From a virus, in the IMG/VR virus record IMGVR_UViG_3300021957_000078, positions 1-43,735 of that record: a DNA stretch of 43,735 nucleotides; one strand, written 5' to 3'. Positions 27,205 to 34,971 of the stretch are shown one piece after another. How positions within the stretch are numbered: the first letter of the stretch is position 1; the number at the start of each line of letters is the position of its first letter. The notes beneath the pieces are model-generated. The model was not told the DNA's origin. It was given only the letters and a program-made list of their open reading frames with translations, and searched no databases. The position numbers were made by a program, and so were the translations under genes.

Positions 27205-27924
27205 ATGAAAAAATTTATACTATGTGCGATATTTGTATCGGCTGTGGCTTCTGCTCATAGCCAAGTAATTGGAAAAACAACCACCGAAGATTATGTCGGT
27301 AGCTTTGAATCAAGAGAGTCTATATGGAGTGTGCCAGAATACAATGGCGACCCCGTGTCTGTAGCCTTGCTTAACATTGGTGTTACTGAGGAAATATTAA
27401 ATCAGTATCCTGAATTAGGTGATTATAGAGTTGGATTAGGTTTAACTAATATAACTGTAGCCTTCTTAGATGAAACGTTTCGTTTTGAGTTTGTAGAAAC
27501 AAGAGATGAAATAAAAGATAGAATGATTAAACAATTCAAAGCAAGTGAAAAAGGTTTTACAGCTAACGTAATAAATCCTATAGGTAAAATAGTTTTAGCT
27601 AAATACTTTTGTTATATAGAAGTCTACGATTTTAGTATATCAGAAGATGAAACAATTAATTTAAAAGACGGTATTAAAAATAAATTAGTTACAAGATTAG
27701 GATTACAAGTTAAGCTGGTTGATTCTGAAACTGGTTTATACATGACAGGATCCGGCTTAGGTAAAGCTACAACCACAAGAGAATTGACTTTATTAAATAA
27801 TGAGAATTTAGAAGATGTTAAGTTTAATCAATCATCAATTGGTACATCGACTAAGAAAGCTTTAGAAACTGCGGTTGCTAAGGTTGTTAAACGCATGATA
27901 AGAAAAAAGATATTTGATCATTAA
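27205..27924 (+). CDS. csgG: CsgG-family outer-membrane secretion pore
   Basis: A 239-residue CsgG-like protein. CsgG forms a ring-shaped outer-membrane channel for curli subunits in type VIII secretion. Signal peptide: MKKFILCAIFVSAVASAHSQ, with a probable cut before Q20, and no lipobox Cys, unlike E. coli CsgG, which is a lipoprotein. Visible family features are VSVALLNIGVTEE, GLGLTNITVAFLDETFRFEF (the regular CsgG alpha/beta start), VTRLGLQVKLVDSETGLYM (the typical 'vdv-TGe' strand) and a C-terminal helix ALETAVAKVVKRMI. Phage-borne csgG (and csgF) genes are known in marine phages. No csgA/B/E/F homologue is obvious next to it. It overlaps the barrel gene downstream by one base. Confidence 0.75.
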   Translation: MKKFILCAIFVSAVASAHSQVIGKTTTEDYVGSFESRESIWSVPEYNGDPVSVALLNIGVTEEILNQYPELGDYRVGLGLTNITVAFLDETFRFEFVETRDEIKDRMIKQFKASEKGFTANVINPIGKIVLAKYFCYIEVYDFSISEDETINLKDGIKNKLVTRLGLQVKLVDSETGLYMTGSGLGKATTTRELTLLNNENLEDVKFNQSSIGTSTKKALETAVAKVVKRMIRKKIFDH

Positions 27925-29339
27925 TGAAAAAAATAATAATATTATTATTATTTTCCTCAAGTATATATTCTCAAACATTAGTACAAGCCTTTGCGGATAG
28001 ATGTACCGGAGAGATTAAAAGAGTTTCGATTCAAATGGAAGGATACACAACAGTATCCTTTTATAATAGAACAAAAACTTTTACTGCTAATGATTTTTAC
28101 AGTGGTGCATTAAGAACTTGGATGGAGCAAACGTATGCTTGGTGGTATGCATTATCAGCATGTTCCACAGCTCAAACAACTCAAACAACTACGCAAACTT
28201 CCACATCGAATAGTAACAGCGGTTCTGATTCTAGTGGCGGATCTTCTGATAACTCAGGTGATACTGGAAGTGACAACAGTGGGGACAGCGGCAGCGGAGG
28301 AGATGACGGCGGAGGAGACTCTGGAGATAATGGTGGTGATTCCGATGACGGAGGTGGTGACTCAGATGATGGAGGAGGCGATAGTGATGATGATGGAGGC
28401 GGAGATAGTGACGATGATGGTGGTGACAGTGATGATGATGACAGCGGTGGAGATGATGACAGTGATGATTCTGAAGAGGAAGAACAGCAAGAAGAAGAGA
28501 AAGAAGAAGAAGAAGAAGAAAAGGAAGAAGAAAAAGAGGAGGAGGAAGAAGAAGAGGAGGAATCTGAGGAAGAATCTGAAGAAGAAGAGGAAGAAGAAGA
28601 AAAAGAAAAGAAAAAAAAGAATACAAATCCTATAATAATATCAGCAAATCTAATGCGTATGTCAGGATTAGATGGTGCTGCAAATCAAGTAATAGGATTA
28701 GGTTTTGCACAATCATCAATGAATGGTGAATTTAATTATTCTGCTAATATGATGATATGGGATAACTTAAAACAAATAAGTTTAAGTGGTTCAAGAGGTC
28801 ATACGTTTTATAGGTATGACAAAAAAGTTCCTGTTATAATTAAAGATAACGGTGAGGAATATGTATTTGGCCATTTTTATGACAAAGGAAGTATAGCTAA
28901 TGTACAAACATTATCCGCAGGATTAATGTATATGTATGGGGTTTATAATGCTTCGTTCGGTATTAGTAATGTATATATTGGACAAAAAGAAAATAAATGG
29001 AAAGGATTTGTTGGTGGTGTATCTGCTTCTGCAAACGTATTATATAGTAAAGATGACTGGAATATAATGCCAGCATTTATATTTTTTGGCACTAAACCAT
29101 TTCCTTTCAAACGTTTTACTGTATCACCTATGTTAGCTACCGCCTTAACACCAGTGAGCTACAGTACATTAGATAATGGTTTTGTTTTTAATGAGCATGC
29201 ATTATTTGTAGGAGGTGCAAACTTTGATTTTGCTATAACTAAAACATTTAGAATGAATTTAGGTTTTAACATAGCTAAAAGCACAGATGCATTTCCATTA
29301 ACATATTCAATAACAATTGGCGGTAAATTTAAATTATAA
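27924..29339 (+). CDS. Putative outer-membrane barrel protein with acidic linker
   Basis: A 471-residue exported protein in three parts. A signal peptide (MKKIIILLLFSSSIYSQ, cut about residue 16-17) is followed by a short domain to residue about 85 with two Cys (C28, C80), aromatic-rich (MEQTYAWWYAL). Residues about 86-233 are low complexity: Ser/Thr/Gln, then Asp/Gly/Ser, then almost pure Glu/Lys. Residues about 234-471 have alternating strands (GEFNYSANMMIWDNLKQISL, YNASFGISNVYIG) and a C-terminal KFKL, fitting an 8-12-strand barrel. From memory, the first and last parts resemble proteins that follow csgG in marine phages, while the acidic middle looks unusual. It could be the partner of the CsgG pore or a surface-exposed superinfection block. 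The antisense and +2 frames here are shadows. Confidence 0.6.
   Translation: MKKIIILLLFSSSIYSQTLVQAFADRCTGEIKRVSIQMEGYTTVSFYNRTKTFTANDFYSGALRTWMEQTYAWWYALSACSTAQTTQTTTQTSTSNSNSGSDSSGGSSDNSGDTGSDNSGDSGSGGDDGGGDSGDNGGDSDDGGGDSDDGGGDSDDDGGGDSDDDGGDSDDDDSGGDDDSDDSEEEEQQEEEKEEEEEEKEEEKEEEEEEEEESEEESEEEEEEEEKEKKKKNTNPIIISANLMRMSGLDGAANQVIGLGFAQSSMNGEFNYSANMMIWDNLKQISLSGSRGHTFYRYDKKVPVIIKDNGEEYVFGHFYDKGSIANVQTLSAGLMYMYGVYNASFGISNVYIGQKENKWKGFVGGVSASANVLYSKDDWNIMPAFIFFGTKPFPFKRFTVSPMLATALTPVSYSTLDNGFVFNEHALFVGGANFDFAITKTFRMNLGFNIAKSTDAFPLTYSITIGGKFKL
28201..28620 (+). repeat. Low-complexity tract encoding Asp/Gly/Ser then Glu/Lys runs
   Basis: Degenerate GAT/GGA/GGT/AGT codon repeats (units such as GGGDSDD) extend to about 28470 and then turn into GAA/GAG/AAA runs to about 28620. 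The codons vary between units, so selection seems to act on the protein composition rather than on recent copy-number slippage alone. Such a tract may still change length between strains. Confidence 0.7.
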
Positions 29340-29341
29340 AA

Positions 29342-29800
29342 ATGATTAGTGAACACATTAGTAAAAAAGAAGCAACGTTTAGTGCAACAGCAACTAGAAA
29401 AGGAATAGACAATACACCTAGCGAATATGAGTTACAAAACATGGAACTTATTGCTGAGAAAGTATTTGAACCCTTAAGAAAAGCTGTAAATGGCCCAATA
29501 AAGATTAATTCATTTTTTCGCTCAGAAGAATTGAATAAAGCAATTGGAGGAAGTAGTCGATCGCAACATTGCCAAGGACGCGCAATGGATTTAGATGACG
29601 TGTATGGCTATATGTCTAATAAAGATATGTACAATTATATAAAAAATAATTTAGATTTTGATCAAATGATTTGGGAATTTGGTACGGAAGATAACCCTGA
29701 TTGGGTTCACGTTAGTTATGTAGATGTTGATTCAAATAGGCGGCGTTGTTTGCAAGCTTATAAAGATGAAAACAATAAAACTTGTTATAAAGAAATATAA
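29342..29800 (+). CDS. M15-family peptidase endolysin
   Basis: A 152-residue peptidase that probably cuts peptidoglycan cross-bridges (D-Ala-D-Ala carboxypeptidase-like fold, peptidase M15A). The zinc site is readable as S74-Q-H76-C-Q-G79-R-A81-M-D83 (SxHxxGxAxD), and W121-V-H123 gives the second histidine. INSFFRS around residue 60 is the usual strand ahead of the site. The length fits a single catalytic domain without a wall-binding module, and no signal peptide is present, so it needs a holin for access. It is the last gene of the rightward block, starts 2 nt after the barrel gene and ends just before the convergent terminator. Confidence 0.8.
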   Translation: MISEHISKKEATFSATATRKGIDNTPSEYELQNMELIAEKVFEPLRKAVNGPIKINSFFRSEELNKAIGGSSRSQHCQGRAMDLDDVYGYMSNKDMYNYIKNNLDFDQMIWEFGTEDNPDWVHVSYVDVDSNRRRCLQAYKDENNKTCYKEI

Positions 29801-29803
29801 AAA

Positions 29804-29825
29804 AAGGGGCTTTTTAAGGCCCCTT
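29804..29825 (-). terminator. Terminator between convergent transcripts
   Basis: Stem AAGGGGC (29804-29810) with GCCCCTT (29819-29825) and an 8-nt loop. On the minus strand the hairpin is followed by seven T residues, a textbook intrinsic terminator 6 nt after the nrdA stop. On the plus strand it is followed by AATTATTA, so it may also stop the rightward transcript, but less efficiently. Confidence 0.8.
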
Positions 29826-29830
29826 AATTA

Positions 29831-31552
29831 TTATCCATCACAAGCTAAACAATTCTCATCCATCGCTTGTTCTGCTATATCTCCTCTTAATACAGATTCT
29901 GTTCTAACATAATAAAGAGTTTTTATTCCTTTTTTCCAAGCTTCCATGTGAACTTTATTTATCCATTTTGGTGTAGCTATACTAGGAAAAGCCAAGTTTA
30001 AACTTACAGATTGATCTATATATTGTTGTCTTATTCCCGCTTGATTTACTAATTCTAATTGATTTATTTCTTTAAAAGTTTTAAAAACCTCTTTCAATGG
30101 TGTATCAAATTTTCCAATGGTAATTTTTTCTAATTCTTTTACACCTTGAACAGACCCTCCATCTCTTAAAATTTTATTCCAAACTTTATCTGTGTCTAAC
30201 TTGTGTTTCTTTAAAGCTTTCTTAAGCGTAGGATTCTTGCGTATAAAAGTACCTTTCGCGCTTTGTTCAGTAAATACATTTGCAGCCCAAGGCTCGATAC
30301 CAGGGGAAACATTTCCACTAAGTTTACTATTGCTGACAGTAGGAGCAATAGCGCGTAAATGAGTATTGCGCATGCCAGAACCACGACACCAAAGGGGTTC
30401 CCCGAAATTCTCAGCCAACGCCATAGAGGCTCTTTCGCTTTCAATTTTAATTTGACTAAATATTTTTCTCGTTTCATATTGTGATAATAATCCTTCAAAC
30501 GGTAAACCATTTTCCTGTAAATAAGTATGCCAACCTAAAACACCTAAGCCAATAGCTCTTCCTTTTTCTGCTGATCTTACTGAATTATGAAATCCAACTT
30601 TACCTTTTGATTTTTGTATAAATTCTTCTAACACACCATCTAAAAACCAGATGCTGTCATAAATAAGATTAGTGTTTTTCCACTCATCATATTTAGCTAT
30701 GTTTAAACTAGACAAACAGCACACAAAAGAGTGTGATTCATCAGTATGTAATGTTATTTCACTACATATGTTTGTCATATGAACTTTTAAACCATGTTTA
30801 ATGTAATGTTCTGGGTTAGCTTTGTTCGTATTTCCTTTAAATAAGATATAAGGTTCTCCAGTTGCTTTTCGCTTTTGTAACAGTTTTCCCCATAATCTTC
30901 TCGACTCTTTATCTCCAGCATCAAGTCTTCGCATAAACTTATCGCCGACCACAGCGCACTGGTGTAAGTTGAGTGATTGTCTATTAACATCGCCTTTTGG
31001 CTCTCGTATATCCAGCCACTCTTCGAAATCGGGGTGGTCAATATTAATGTTAACGCTTGCAGCTCCTCTACGGACAGATCCTTGATTTGTTGCGAGTATT
31101 GTTGAATCGTATATCTTACAAAAAGGTACAGTTCCGTCAGATGTTCCATTTTGAGTTATTTTTGTTCCGGCGGGTCTAATCATATTTAGTCCGATGCCAA
31201 CTCCGCCGCCGTGTTTTGCGAGTAACATCATCTCTAGGTTTTTCATACCTATTTCATATATACTATCTCCTACATCAATACCAAAGCATGATATAGGTAA
31301 ACCTCTGTCCGTTCCAGTATTAGATAACACGGGCGAAGCTAAACACAACCAACCCTTCCATATATAACTAAAAAAATCTTTAGCCATTTCTGGACGATCC
31401 AAACGTTTACTTACAGTTTCACAAACTCTTATATAAGCTTCCTTAGGTGTTTCGTTTTTTAACAAATATCCTCCTGATATTGTTTTCTTGTATACATCAG
31501 TGTCTCCCCAGCTTGGGTAATCAACACCTTTTTTCCAATTATTATTCCACAT
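29831..31552 (-). CDS. nrdA: Ribonucleotide reductase class Ia, large subunit
   Basis: A 573-residue catalytic subunit that reduces ribonucleoside diphosphates to deoxy forms. Active-site residues are visible: N261-x-C263-x-E265 (NICSEI), the redox cysteine C89 (PISCFG), its partner C278 or C279, the radical-transfer pair Y547-Y548 (TLYYVRTES), and the C-terminal thiol pair C568-x-x-C571 (ENCLACDG). The N-terminal ATP-cone found in cellular NrdA (about 760 residues) is missing. dATP feedback inhibition is therefore probably lost, common in phage enzymes. It lies 10 nt downstream of nrdB and ends the leftward transcript. Confidence 0.93.
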   Translation of the reverse strand: MWNNNWKKGVDYPSWGDTDVYKKTISGGYLLKNETPKEAYIRVCETVSKRLDRPEMAKDFFSYIWKGWLCLASPVLSNTGTDRGLPISCFGIDVGDSIYEIGMKNLEMMLLAKHGGGVGIGLNMIRPAGTKITQNGTSDGTVPFCKIYDSTILATNQGSVRRGAASVNINIDHPDFEEWLDIREPKGDVNRQSLNLHQCAVVGDKFMRRLDAGDKESRRLWGKLLQKRKATGEPYILFKGNTNKANPEHYIKHGLKVHMTNICSEITLHTDESHSFVCCLSSLNIAKYDEWKNTNLIYDSIWFLDGVLEEFIQKSKGKVGFHNSVRSAEKGRAIGLGVLGWHTYLQENGLPFEGLLSQYETRKIFSQIKIESERASMALAENFGEPLWCRGSGMRNTHLRAIAPTVSNSKLSGNVSPGIEPWAANVFTEQSAKGTFIRKNPTLKKALKKHKLDTDKVWNKILRDGGSVQGVKELEKITIGKFDTPLKEVFKTFKEINQLELVNQAGIRQQYIDQSVSLNLAFPSIATPKWINKVHMEAWKKGIKTLYYVRTESVLRGDIAEQAMDENCLACDG

Positions 31553-31562
31553 ATATTATTTT

Positions 31563-32540
31563 TTACCAAATATCTTCAAAATCTTCTCCTTCATTTGCTT
31601 TACTATAGTCAGTCGGCCTAATAGCAAAAAAATCAGTGTGAGTGTGACCCCCAGTAAGATGGTCGAACCAAGCCATTTTGTCAATTGACTTTTGGTCGTA
31701 TTCAAACTTAAATTTACCTTCTTGCTTGTAACCCAATTCTTTAATTTTATCACCTGTGCGTTTTTTAATAAAATGTTTAAGATCATATTCTGTCATTCCT
31801 TCAATATCACCCATTTCAAATAACTTACTAATGTAAGTCATTTCTGCATTATGCATAGTTAATGCTGCATCATATACATGCTCTTTACATTCTTCTTTTA
31901 ATCCGGGTATTTGAGAACACATATGTCTAAATAATTGACAACCCATTTTACTATGCAACGATTCATCTCTTACAGACCATTTCATCTGCTGACCAATACC
32001 TTTTAGTAAGTTACGCATTTGAAAGCTGTATAGCACAGCAAATGCAGAATACAAACTAACGCCTTCAGCAAACGCAGAAAATGTAGCTAATGATTTACCT
32101 ATACCTACGGGATCATTACCTTCATAAGCTACAAGATTATCAAACCTATCAGCTGTAGCGGGTTCATGTAAAAAAGCTTCGTAATCTTCTAGTCCAAGTG
32201 TTTCATTTAAATAACTATAAGCTACAGCGTGTATTGTTTCTTGTGAACCGAACATCATAGCCATTTGTTGTATTTCGTGCTTTGGAAACCAACCTACAAC
32301 CTTTTGTGTCCAGTAATCCGAAACAGCACATTCAGTTTGAGCAAAACCTAATAGAATATTTCCTACTAAATTTTTCTCTTTATCATCAAGCTTTTCGTTC
32401 CAATCTTTTAAATCACCTGACATAGGTATTTCAGTGTGTAACCAAAATGCTTGTGCCTGTTTTAGCCAACCCTCTGTATAATATTCAGGGTATTCAAAAG
32501 GTTTATAAGGTATTCTCTCTGTGAATATAGGTGCTTTCAT
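31563..32540 (-). CDS. nrdB: Ribonucleotide reductase class Ia, radical-bearing small subunit
   Basis: A 325-residue diiron subunit that makes the tyrosyl radical for NrdA. The metal ligands can be placed as D43 (SGDLKDW), E101 and H104 (QETIHAVAY), E159 (AFAEGV), and E193 and H196 (RDESLH). The radical tyrosine is Y108, four residues after H104 as in known R2 proteins, so this is a tyrosyl-radical and not a metal-only (class Ic) enzyme. The C-terminus (EGEDFEDIW) is the acidic tail expected to bind NrdA. It stands immediately upstream of nrdA on the same transcript. Confidence 0.93.
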   Translation of the reverse strand: MKAPIFTERIPYKPFEYPEYYTEGWLKQAQAFWLHTEIPMSGDLKDWNEKLDDKEKNLVGNILLGFAQTECAVSDYWTQKVVGWFPKHEIQQMAMMFGSQETIHAVAYSYLNETLGLEDYEAFLHEPATADRFDNLVAYEGNDPVGIGKSLATFSAFAEGVSLYSAFAVLYSFQMRNLLKGIGQQMKWSVRDESLHSKMGCQLFRHMCSQIPGLKEECKEHVYDAALTMHNAEMTYISKLFEMGDIEGMTEYDLKHFIKKRTGDKIKELGYKQEGKFKFEYDQKSIDKMAWFDHLTGGHTHTDFFAIRPTDYSKANEGEDFEDIW

Positions 32541-32541
32541 A

Positions 32542-32694
32542 TTATTTTTCTATAGTTAAACAAATATCTACAAAAGGTAAGTAAAAAACATGATTTATTA
32601 AATCTTCATCGTCATAATTTCTATAACCTATTAGTATACCTTTATAAGTACCAAAACTAATTTCCCATTGTAATTCTTTTTTTTCTTTTTTCAT
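32542..32694 (-). CDS. Conserved microprotein upstream of nrdB
   Basis: A 50-residue frame from ATG (complement of 32692-32694) to TAA (32542-32544), ending 2 nt before the nrdB start. The sequence begins with a Lys/Glu-rich head (MKKEKKELQW) and continues ISFGTYKGILIGYRNY with a YLPFVDICLTIE end. I recall similar short proteins in marine phages. It is translated in the dense leftward operon, and no other frame covers this gap. Function unknown; it is not a membrane protein. Confidence 0.6.
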   Translation of the reverse strand: MKKEKKELQWEISFGTYKGILIGYRNYDDEDLINHVFYLPFVDICLTIEK

Positions 32695-32697
32695 GTT

Positions 32698-32898
32698 TTA
32701 AAATTTATGTTTTTTAATATTTGACAATACATAACACTTTATGTTAAATTTATCGTGAATTTTTCTTATTTCAGAATACTTAATATAACCTTTGGTTTTA
32801 ATTGACCAATTTATGTATTTGTCAATTTTTCTTTCTGCATATTTTCTTCTTGCTAAACCTTTTTGGTTTCTAATATTATTTTGACTACTTGGTCGCAT
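32698..32898 (-). CDS. Small basic protein, unknown
   Basis: A 66-residue Lys/Arg-rich protein (pI clearly basic by composition) that may bind nucleic acid: RNQKGLARRKYAERKIDKYI and a NIKKHKF end. Its first 46 nt overlap the 3' end of the endonuclease gene in another frame, and its stop lies 3 nt before the next start. No known domain recognised. Confidence 0.45.
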   Translation of the reverse strand: MRPSSQNNIRNQKGLARRKYAERKIDKYINWSIKTKGYIKYSEIRKIHDKFNIKCYVLSNIKKHKF

Positions 32899-33311
32899 TC
32901 ATTTTGATTTTGTGGTTTAAACAATTTATAATTAGGAAACTGTATACTAACTAAAAGCTTAAACATTTTCCACCTCATTGGAAAAGATTCATTAGCTCTT
33001 CCTTTACACTCTATAATATAATCTTTACCTATGAAATCAGGTGTATATTTTATAGGTAATATTCTTTTTTTACCTCTATTTTTAAATTCACCTTTACCAT
33101 TAGACATTCTTTCATAACATTCGTTTTCAAAATAAAAACCATTATTTAAAACAAAAGTTTCTCCCTCATATTTACATTTTATTTTAGCTTGTTTTAAAGC
33201 TTTATACATGTATTTCTCAAGGCCAGAGGCAAACATTATCCCATCATATTTGCTTTTTTTAGCCTGTACAGGACCTTTTTTTTTACTTTTTTTCCTGTAG
33301 CGCTTAATCAT
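32853..33311 (-). CDS. PD-(D/E)XK endonuclease (Holliday-junction or structure-specific type)
   Basis: A 152-residue nuclease. The core reads E32 (SGLEKYMYKAL), D92 (YTPDFIG) and E101-x-K103 (YIIECKG), the D-(x)n-ExK metal site, followed by MRWKMFKLL, which is common in phage resolvase/endonuclease I-like enzymes. The basic N-terminus (RYRKKSKKKGP) would hold DNA. In T7, endonuclease I of this type resolves branched DNA before packaging and breaks down host DNA. The exact substrate cannot be read. It overlaps its upstream neighbour by 8 nt. Confidence 0.65.
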   Translation of the reverse strand: MIKRYRKKSKKKGPVQAKKSKYDGIMFASGLEKYMYKALKQAKIKCKYEGETFVLNNGFYFENECYERMSNGKGEFKNRGKKRILPIKYTPDFIGKDYIIECKGRANESFPMRWKMFKLLVSIQFPNYKLFKPQNQNECDQVVKIILETKKV

Positions 33312-33546
33312 TTTTTTTATTTAATATATCGTCAATATCTTCGCGCGCGGCTTGTATATATAGTATTGCATCCATTAATTCTTCTTGAACATCATTTAAA
33401 TAATCTTTTAAGCTTTTTATTTTAGATAATCTTTCAGTTTCTAAAGTTTGACCATATTTTTTAAAACCAACGTTTGATCTTTGAATAAACTTATCAACTA
33501 CGCGTTCTACAACAGGATCTCTAAAATTAATTTCTTTTTTATTCAT
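33304..33546 (-). CDS. Small MazG-like / all-alpha NTP-PPase-type protein
   Basis: An 80-residue helical protein. The motif DVQEELMDAILYIQAA (residues about 51-66) with a preceding GFKKYGQTLE is a form often found in small phage proteins of the MazG superfamily, which hydrolyse nucleoside triphosphates. The complete EExxE...ExxD metal site is not present in full, so enzymatic activity is doubtful and it may be a partner protein. It sits 1 nt after a clear MazG-domain gene. Confidence 0.45.
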   Translation of the reverse strand: MNKKEINFRDPVVERVVDKFIQRSNVGFKKYGQTLETERLSKIKSLKDYLNDVQEELMDAILYIQAAREDIDDILNKKND

Positions 33547-33547
33547 A

Positions 33548-34324
33548 TTATAATTTTTTTACAAAAGTTCCGTTAGACATTTTGCCTTTTCTGTCTTTTA
33601 TTTCGTTATAAGCAAACTGTATACAATCTTCAATATACATACCCTCTAGTTCTGATAAGTTTGTCAAAACAACTATCATATCACCAATAGCATCTTTTAT
33701 ACCTTCTTTATCTTTTTTTAATAAAGACTGTGCTAGTTCTCCAGATTCTTCCATTAACTTAACATATTGTGTATGGGAATTACCTTTATCAAATATACCT
33801 CTTTCTCTAGCCCAATCTCTTATTAGTGGAAATATATCTCTGTTAGGTGTTTGTGATTTTGTTTCAACGGGACTTTCATCTAAAAAAGCTTCATAAAAAG
33901 CTTTATTATAAATATAACATCTGTCTTTACTGTATTGAGACGACAAAGCATTTTTCTGTATCCAAGGTATATTTTCATTTGTTAATTCAAAAGTACCAAA
34001 CTCTGGGTGTTGCCATTTTAATCCAATGTGGTCCATAAGTCTACCTTTTAATTTGTTAACTGGTAATGGAAATGTTGTTGTCTGCTCAGTGATGTTTATT
34101 TTCATTTTTTTATTAAATTTAAGATTCTTATATAATTGAGTATCGATTTTATATCCATATTTTTTTTGTAACTCTATTTCTTTTTTTGAAGCCTCATCTA
34201 TGTCTTCTGTTTTTAATAGTATTTCATATTCTCTAGGTTTATAACCTTGTATTTTTTCTACTCTTATTTTAGGGTTTGAAGTAACGCCTATTTTTTTTTT
34301 TGGAATATGATAAATATAATACAT
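33548..34324 (-). CDS. Fusion of GIY-YIG-like domain and MazG-type pyrophosphohydrolase
   Basis: A 258-residue two-domain protein. Residues 1-65 resemble a GIY-YIG nuclease: YYIYHI, then KKIGVTSNPKIRV with the conserved Arg, then EASKKEIELQKKYGY with the Glu expected to bind metal. Residues about 155-255 are MazG-like: a long helix with KLMEESGELAQ (EExxE), then KDAIGDMIVVLTNL and a basic KDRKGKM end. MazG domains remove NTPs or lower (p)ppGpp. Phage MazG genes are known in marine phages, and the link to a nuclease-like module is unusual. The central part (70-150) is unassigned. Confidence 0.6.
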   Translation of the reverse strand: MYYIYHIPKKKIGVTSNPKIRVEKIQGYKPREYEILLKTEDIDEASKKEIELQKKYGYKIDTQLYKNLKFNKKMKINITEQTTTFPLPVNKLKGRLMDHIGLKWQHPEFGTFELTNENIPWIQKNALSSQYSKDRCYIYNKAFYEAFLDESPVETKSQTPNRDIFPLIRDWARERGIFDKGNSHTQYVKLMEESGELAQSLLKKDKEGIKDAIGDMIVVLTNLSELEGMYIEDCIQFAYNEIKDRKGKMSNGTFVKKL

Positions 34325-34329
34325 TTTTT

Positions 34330-34971
34330 TTAAAGTTTATTGTTATACAAGTGTAAATTATGTGCATGATGATAATACCAGCCAACTTTTATTTTAACCC
34401 TCTCTGCAACTAATTTTTGTAATGATGAAAATTGATATTGATCGTTGCAAAAGCCGTACCAGATGTCATTAGAACGCATATAGACGGACATATTAAGCTT
34501 GTTATCTAATATTGTAAATTGAACCGCATAAGTACAAGGTGTGTCGTTTTTATATTGTTCAAATTCTTTGCAATCATATATCGTTAAAGCAGCATGTCTT
34601 GTGTTTGGATTATCTTTTAGTTTAGCAACAACATAATCAAGTTGATAATTGCGTTGCCATTGCCAACCATAATTACTATTAACCCTTCCATCAGTATCAG
34701 CCATTTTTTCCCATATAGGAGGTATTTTACCATATATTTCGCCTAAAGTCTTTATATTAGGATCTCCTGACAAATACCACTGCCATTCAGCTTCAGCATA
34801 ATCTAACTTCCATTTCCTTTCTTTATTAGTAATATGGTTGTCAAGTGGGTTTGTCATATAAAAACCACGATTAAAAATTGCTTTAGTGTCATCAAAATCA
34901 ACACCATAGATTATTATTTCATCTAACAAACTTTCATATGCTTCGTTTGCGTTTTTATATTTTCTTTTCAT
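34330..34971 (-). CDS. Thymidylate synthase superfamily enzyme (dTMP synthase or dCMP/dUMP hydroxymethylase type)
   Basis: Start chosen at the ATG 34969-34971 (MKRKYKN...), which leaves 213 residues; an upstream ATG at 35001 adds ten residues. Numbering here is from the upstream ATG. The catalytic cysteine is C156 (DTPCTYAV). RSND at 176-179 is the phosphate/folate-loop arginine motif, YGWQW near 111 matches the TS YGxQW loop, and HLY at 217-219 matches the nucleotide-binding His-Tyr. In an ungapped alignment the residue equal to E. coli N177 is D187 (GFCNDQY). In T4 dCMP hydroxymethylase an Asp at that site accepts cytosine. Either a variant TS or a cytosine-modifying enzyme is possible. Confidence 0.75.
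   Translation of the reverse strand: MKRKYKNANEAYESLLDEIIIYGVDFDDTKAIFNRGFYMTNPLDNHITNKERKWKLDYAEAEWQWYLSGDPNIKTLGEIYGKIPPIWEKMADTDGRVNSNYGWQWQRNYQLDYVVAKLKDNPNTRHAALTIYDCKEFEQYKNDTPCTYAVQFTILDNKLNMSVYMRSNDIWYGFCNDQYQFSSLQKLVAERVKIKVGWYYHHAHNLHLYNNKL

Noticed and set aside
28201-28620. CRISPR-like regular repeats
   Set aside because: The repeated units are short in-frame codons with no spacers; it is protein low complexity.
28135-28635. Frames on both strands over the acidic repeat tract
   Set aside because: These are low-complexity shadows made of Met/Thr/Lys or His/Leu runs caused by the repeat codons; the signal-peptide-bearing frame is the real one.
31556-31786. Hydrophobic 76-residue frame over nrdB
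   Set aside because: Shadow frame within the end of nrdB; nrdB is intact with all ligands.
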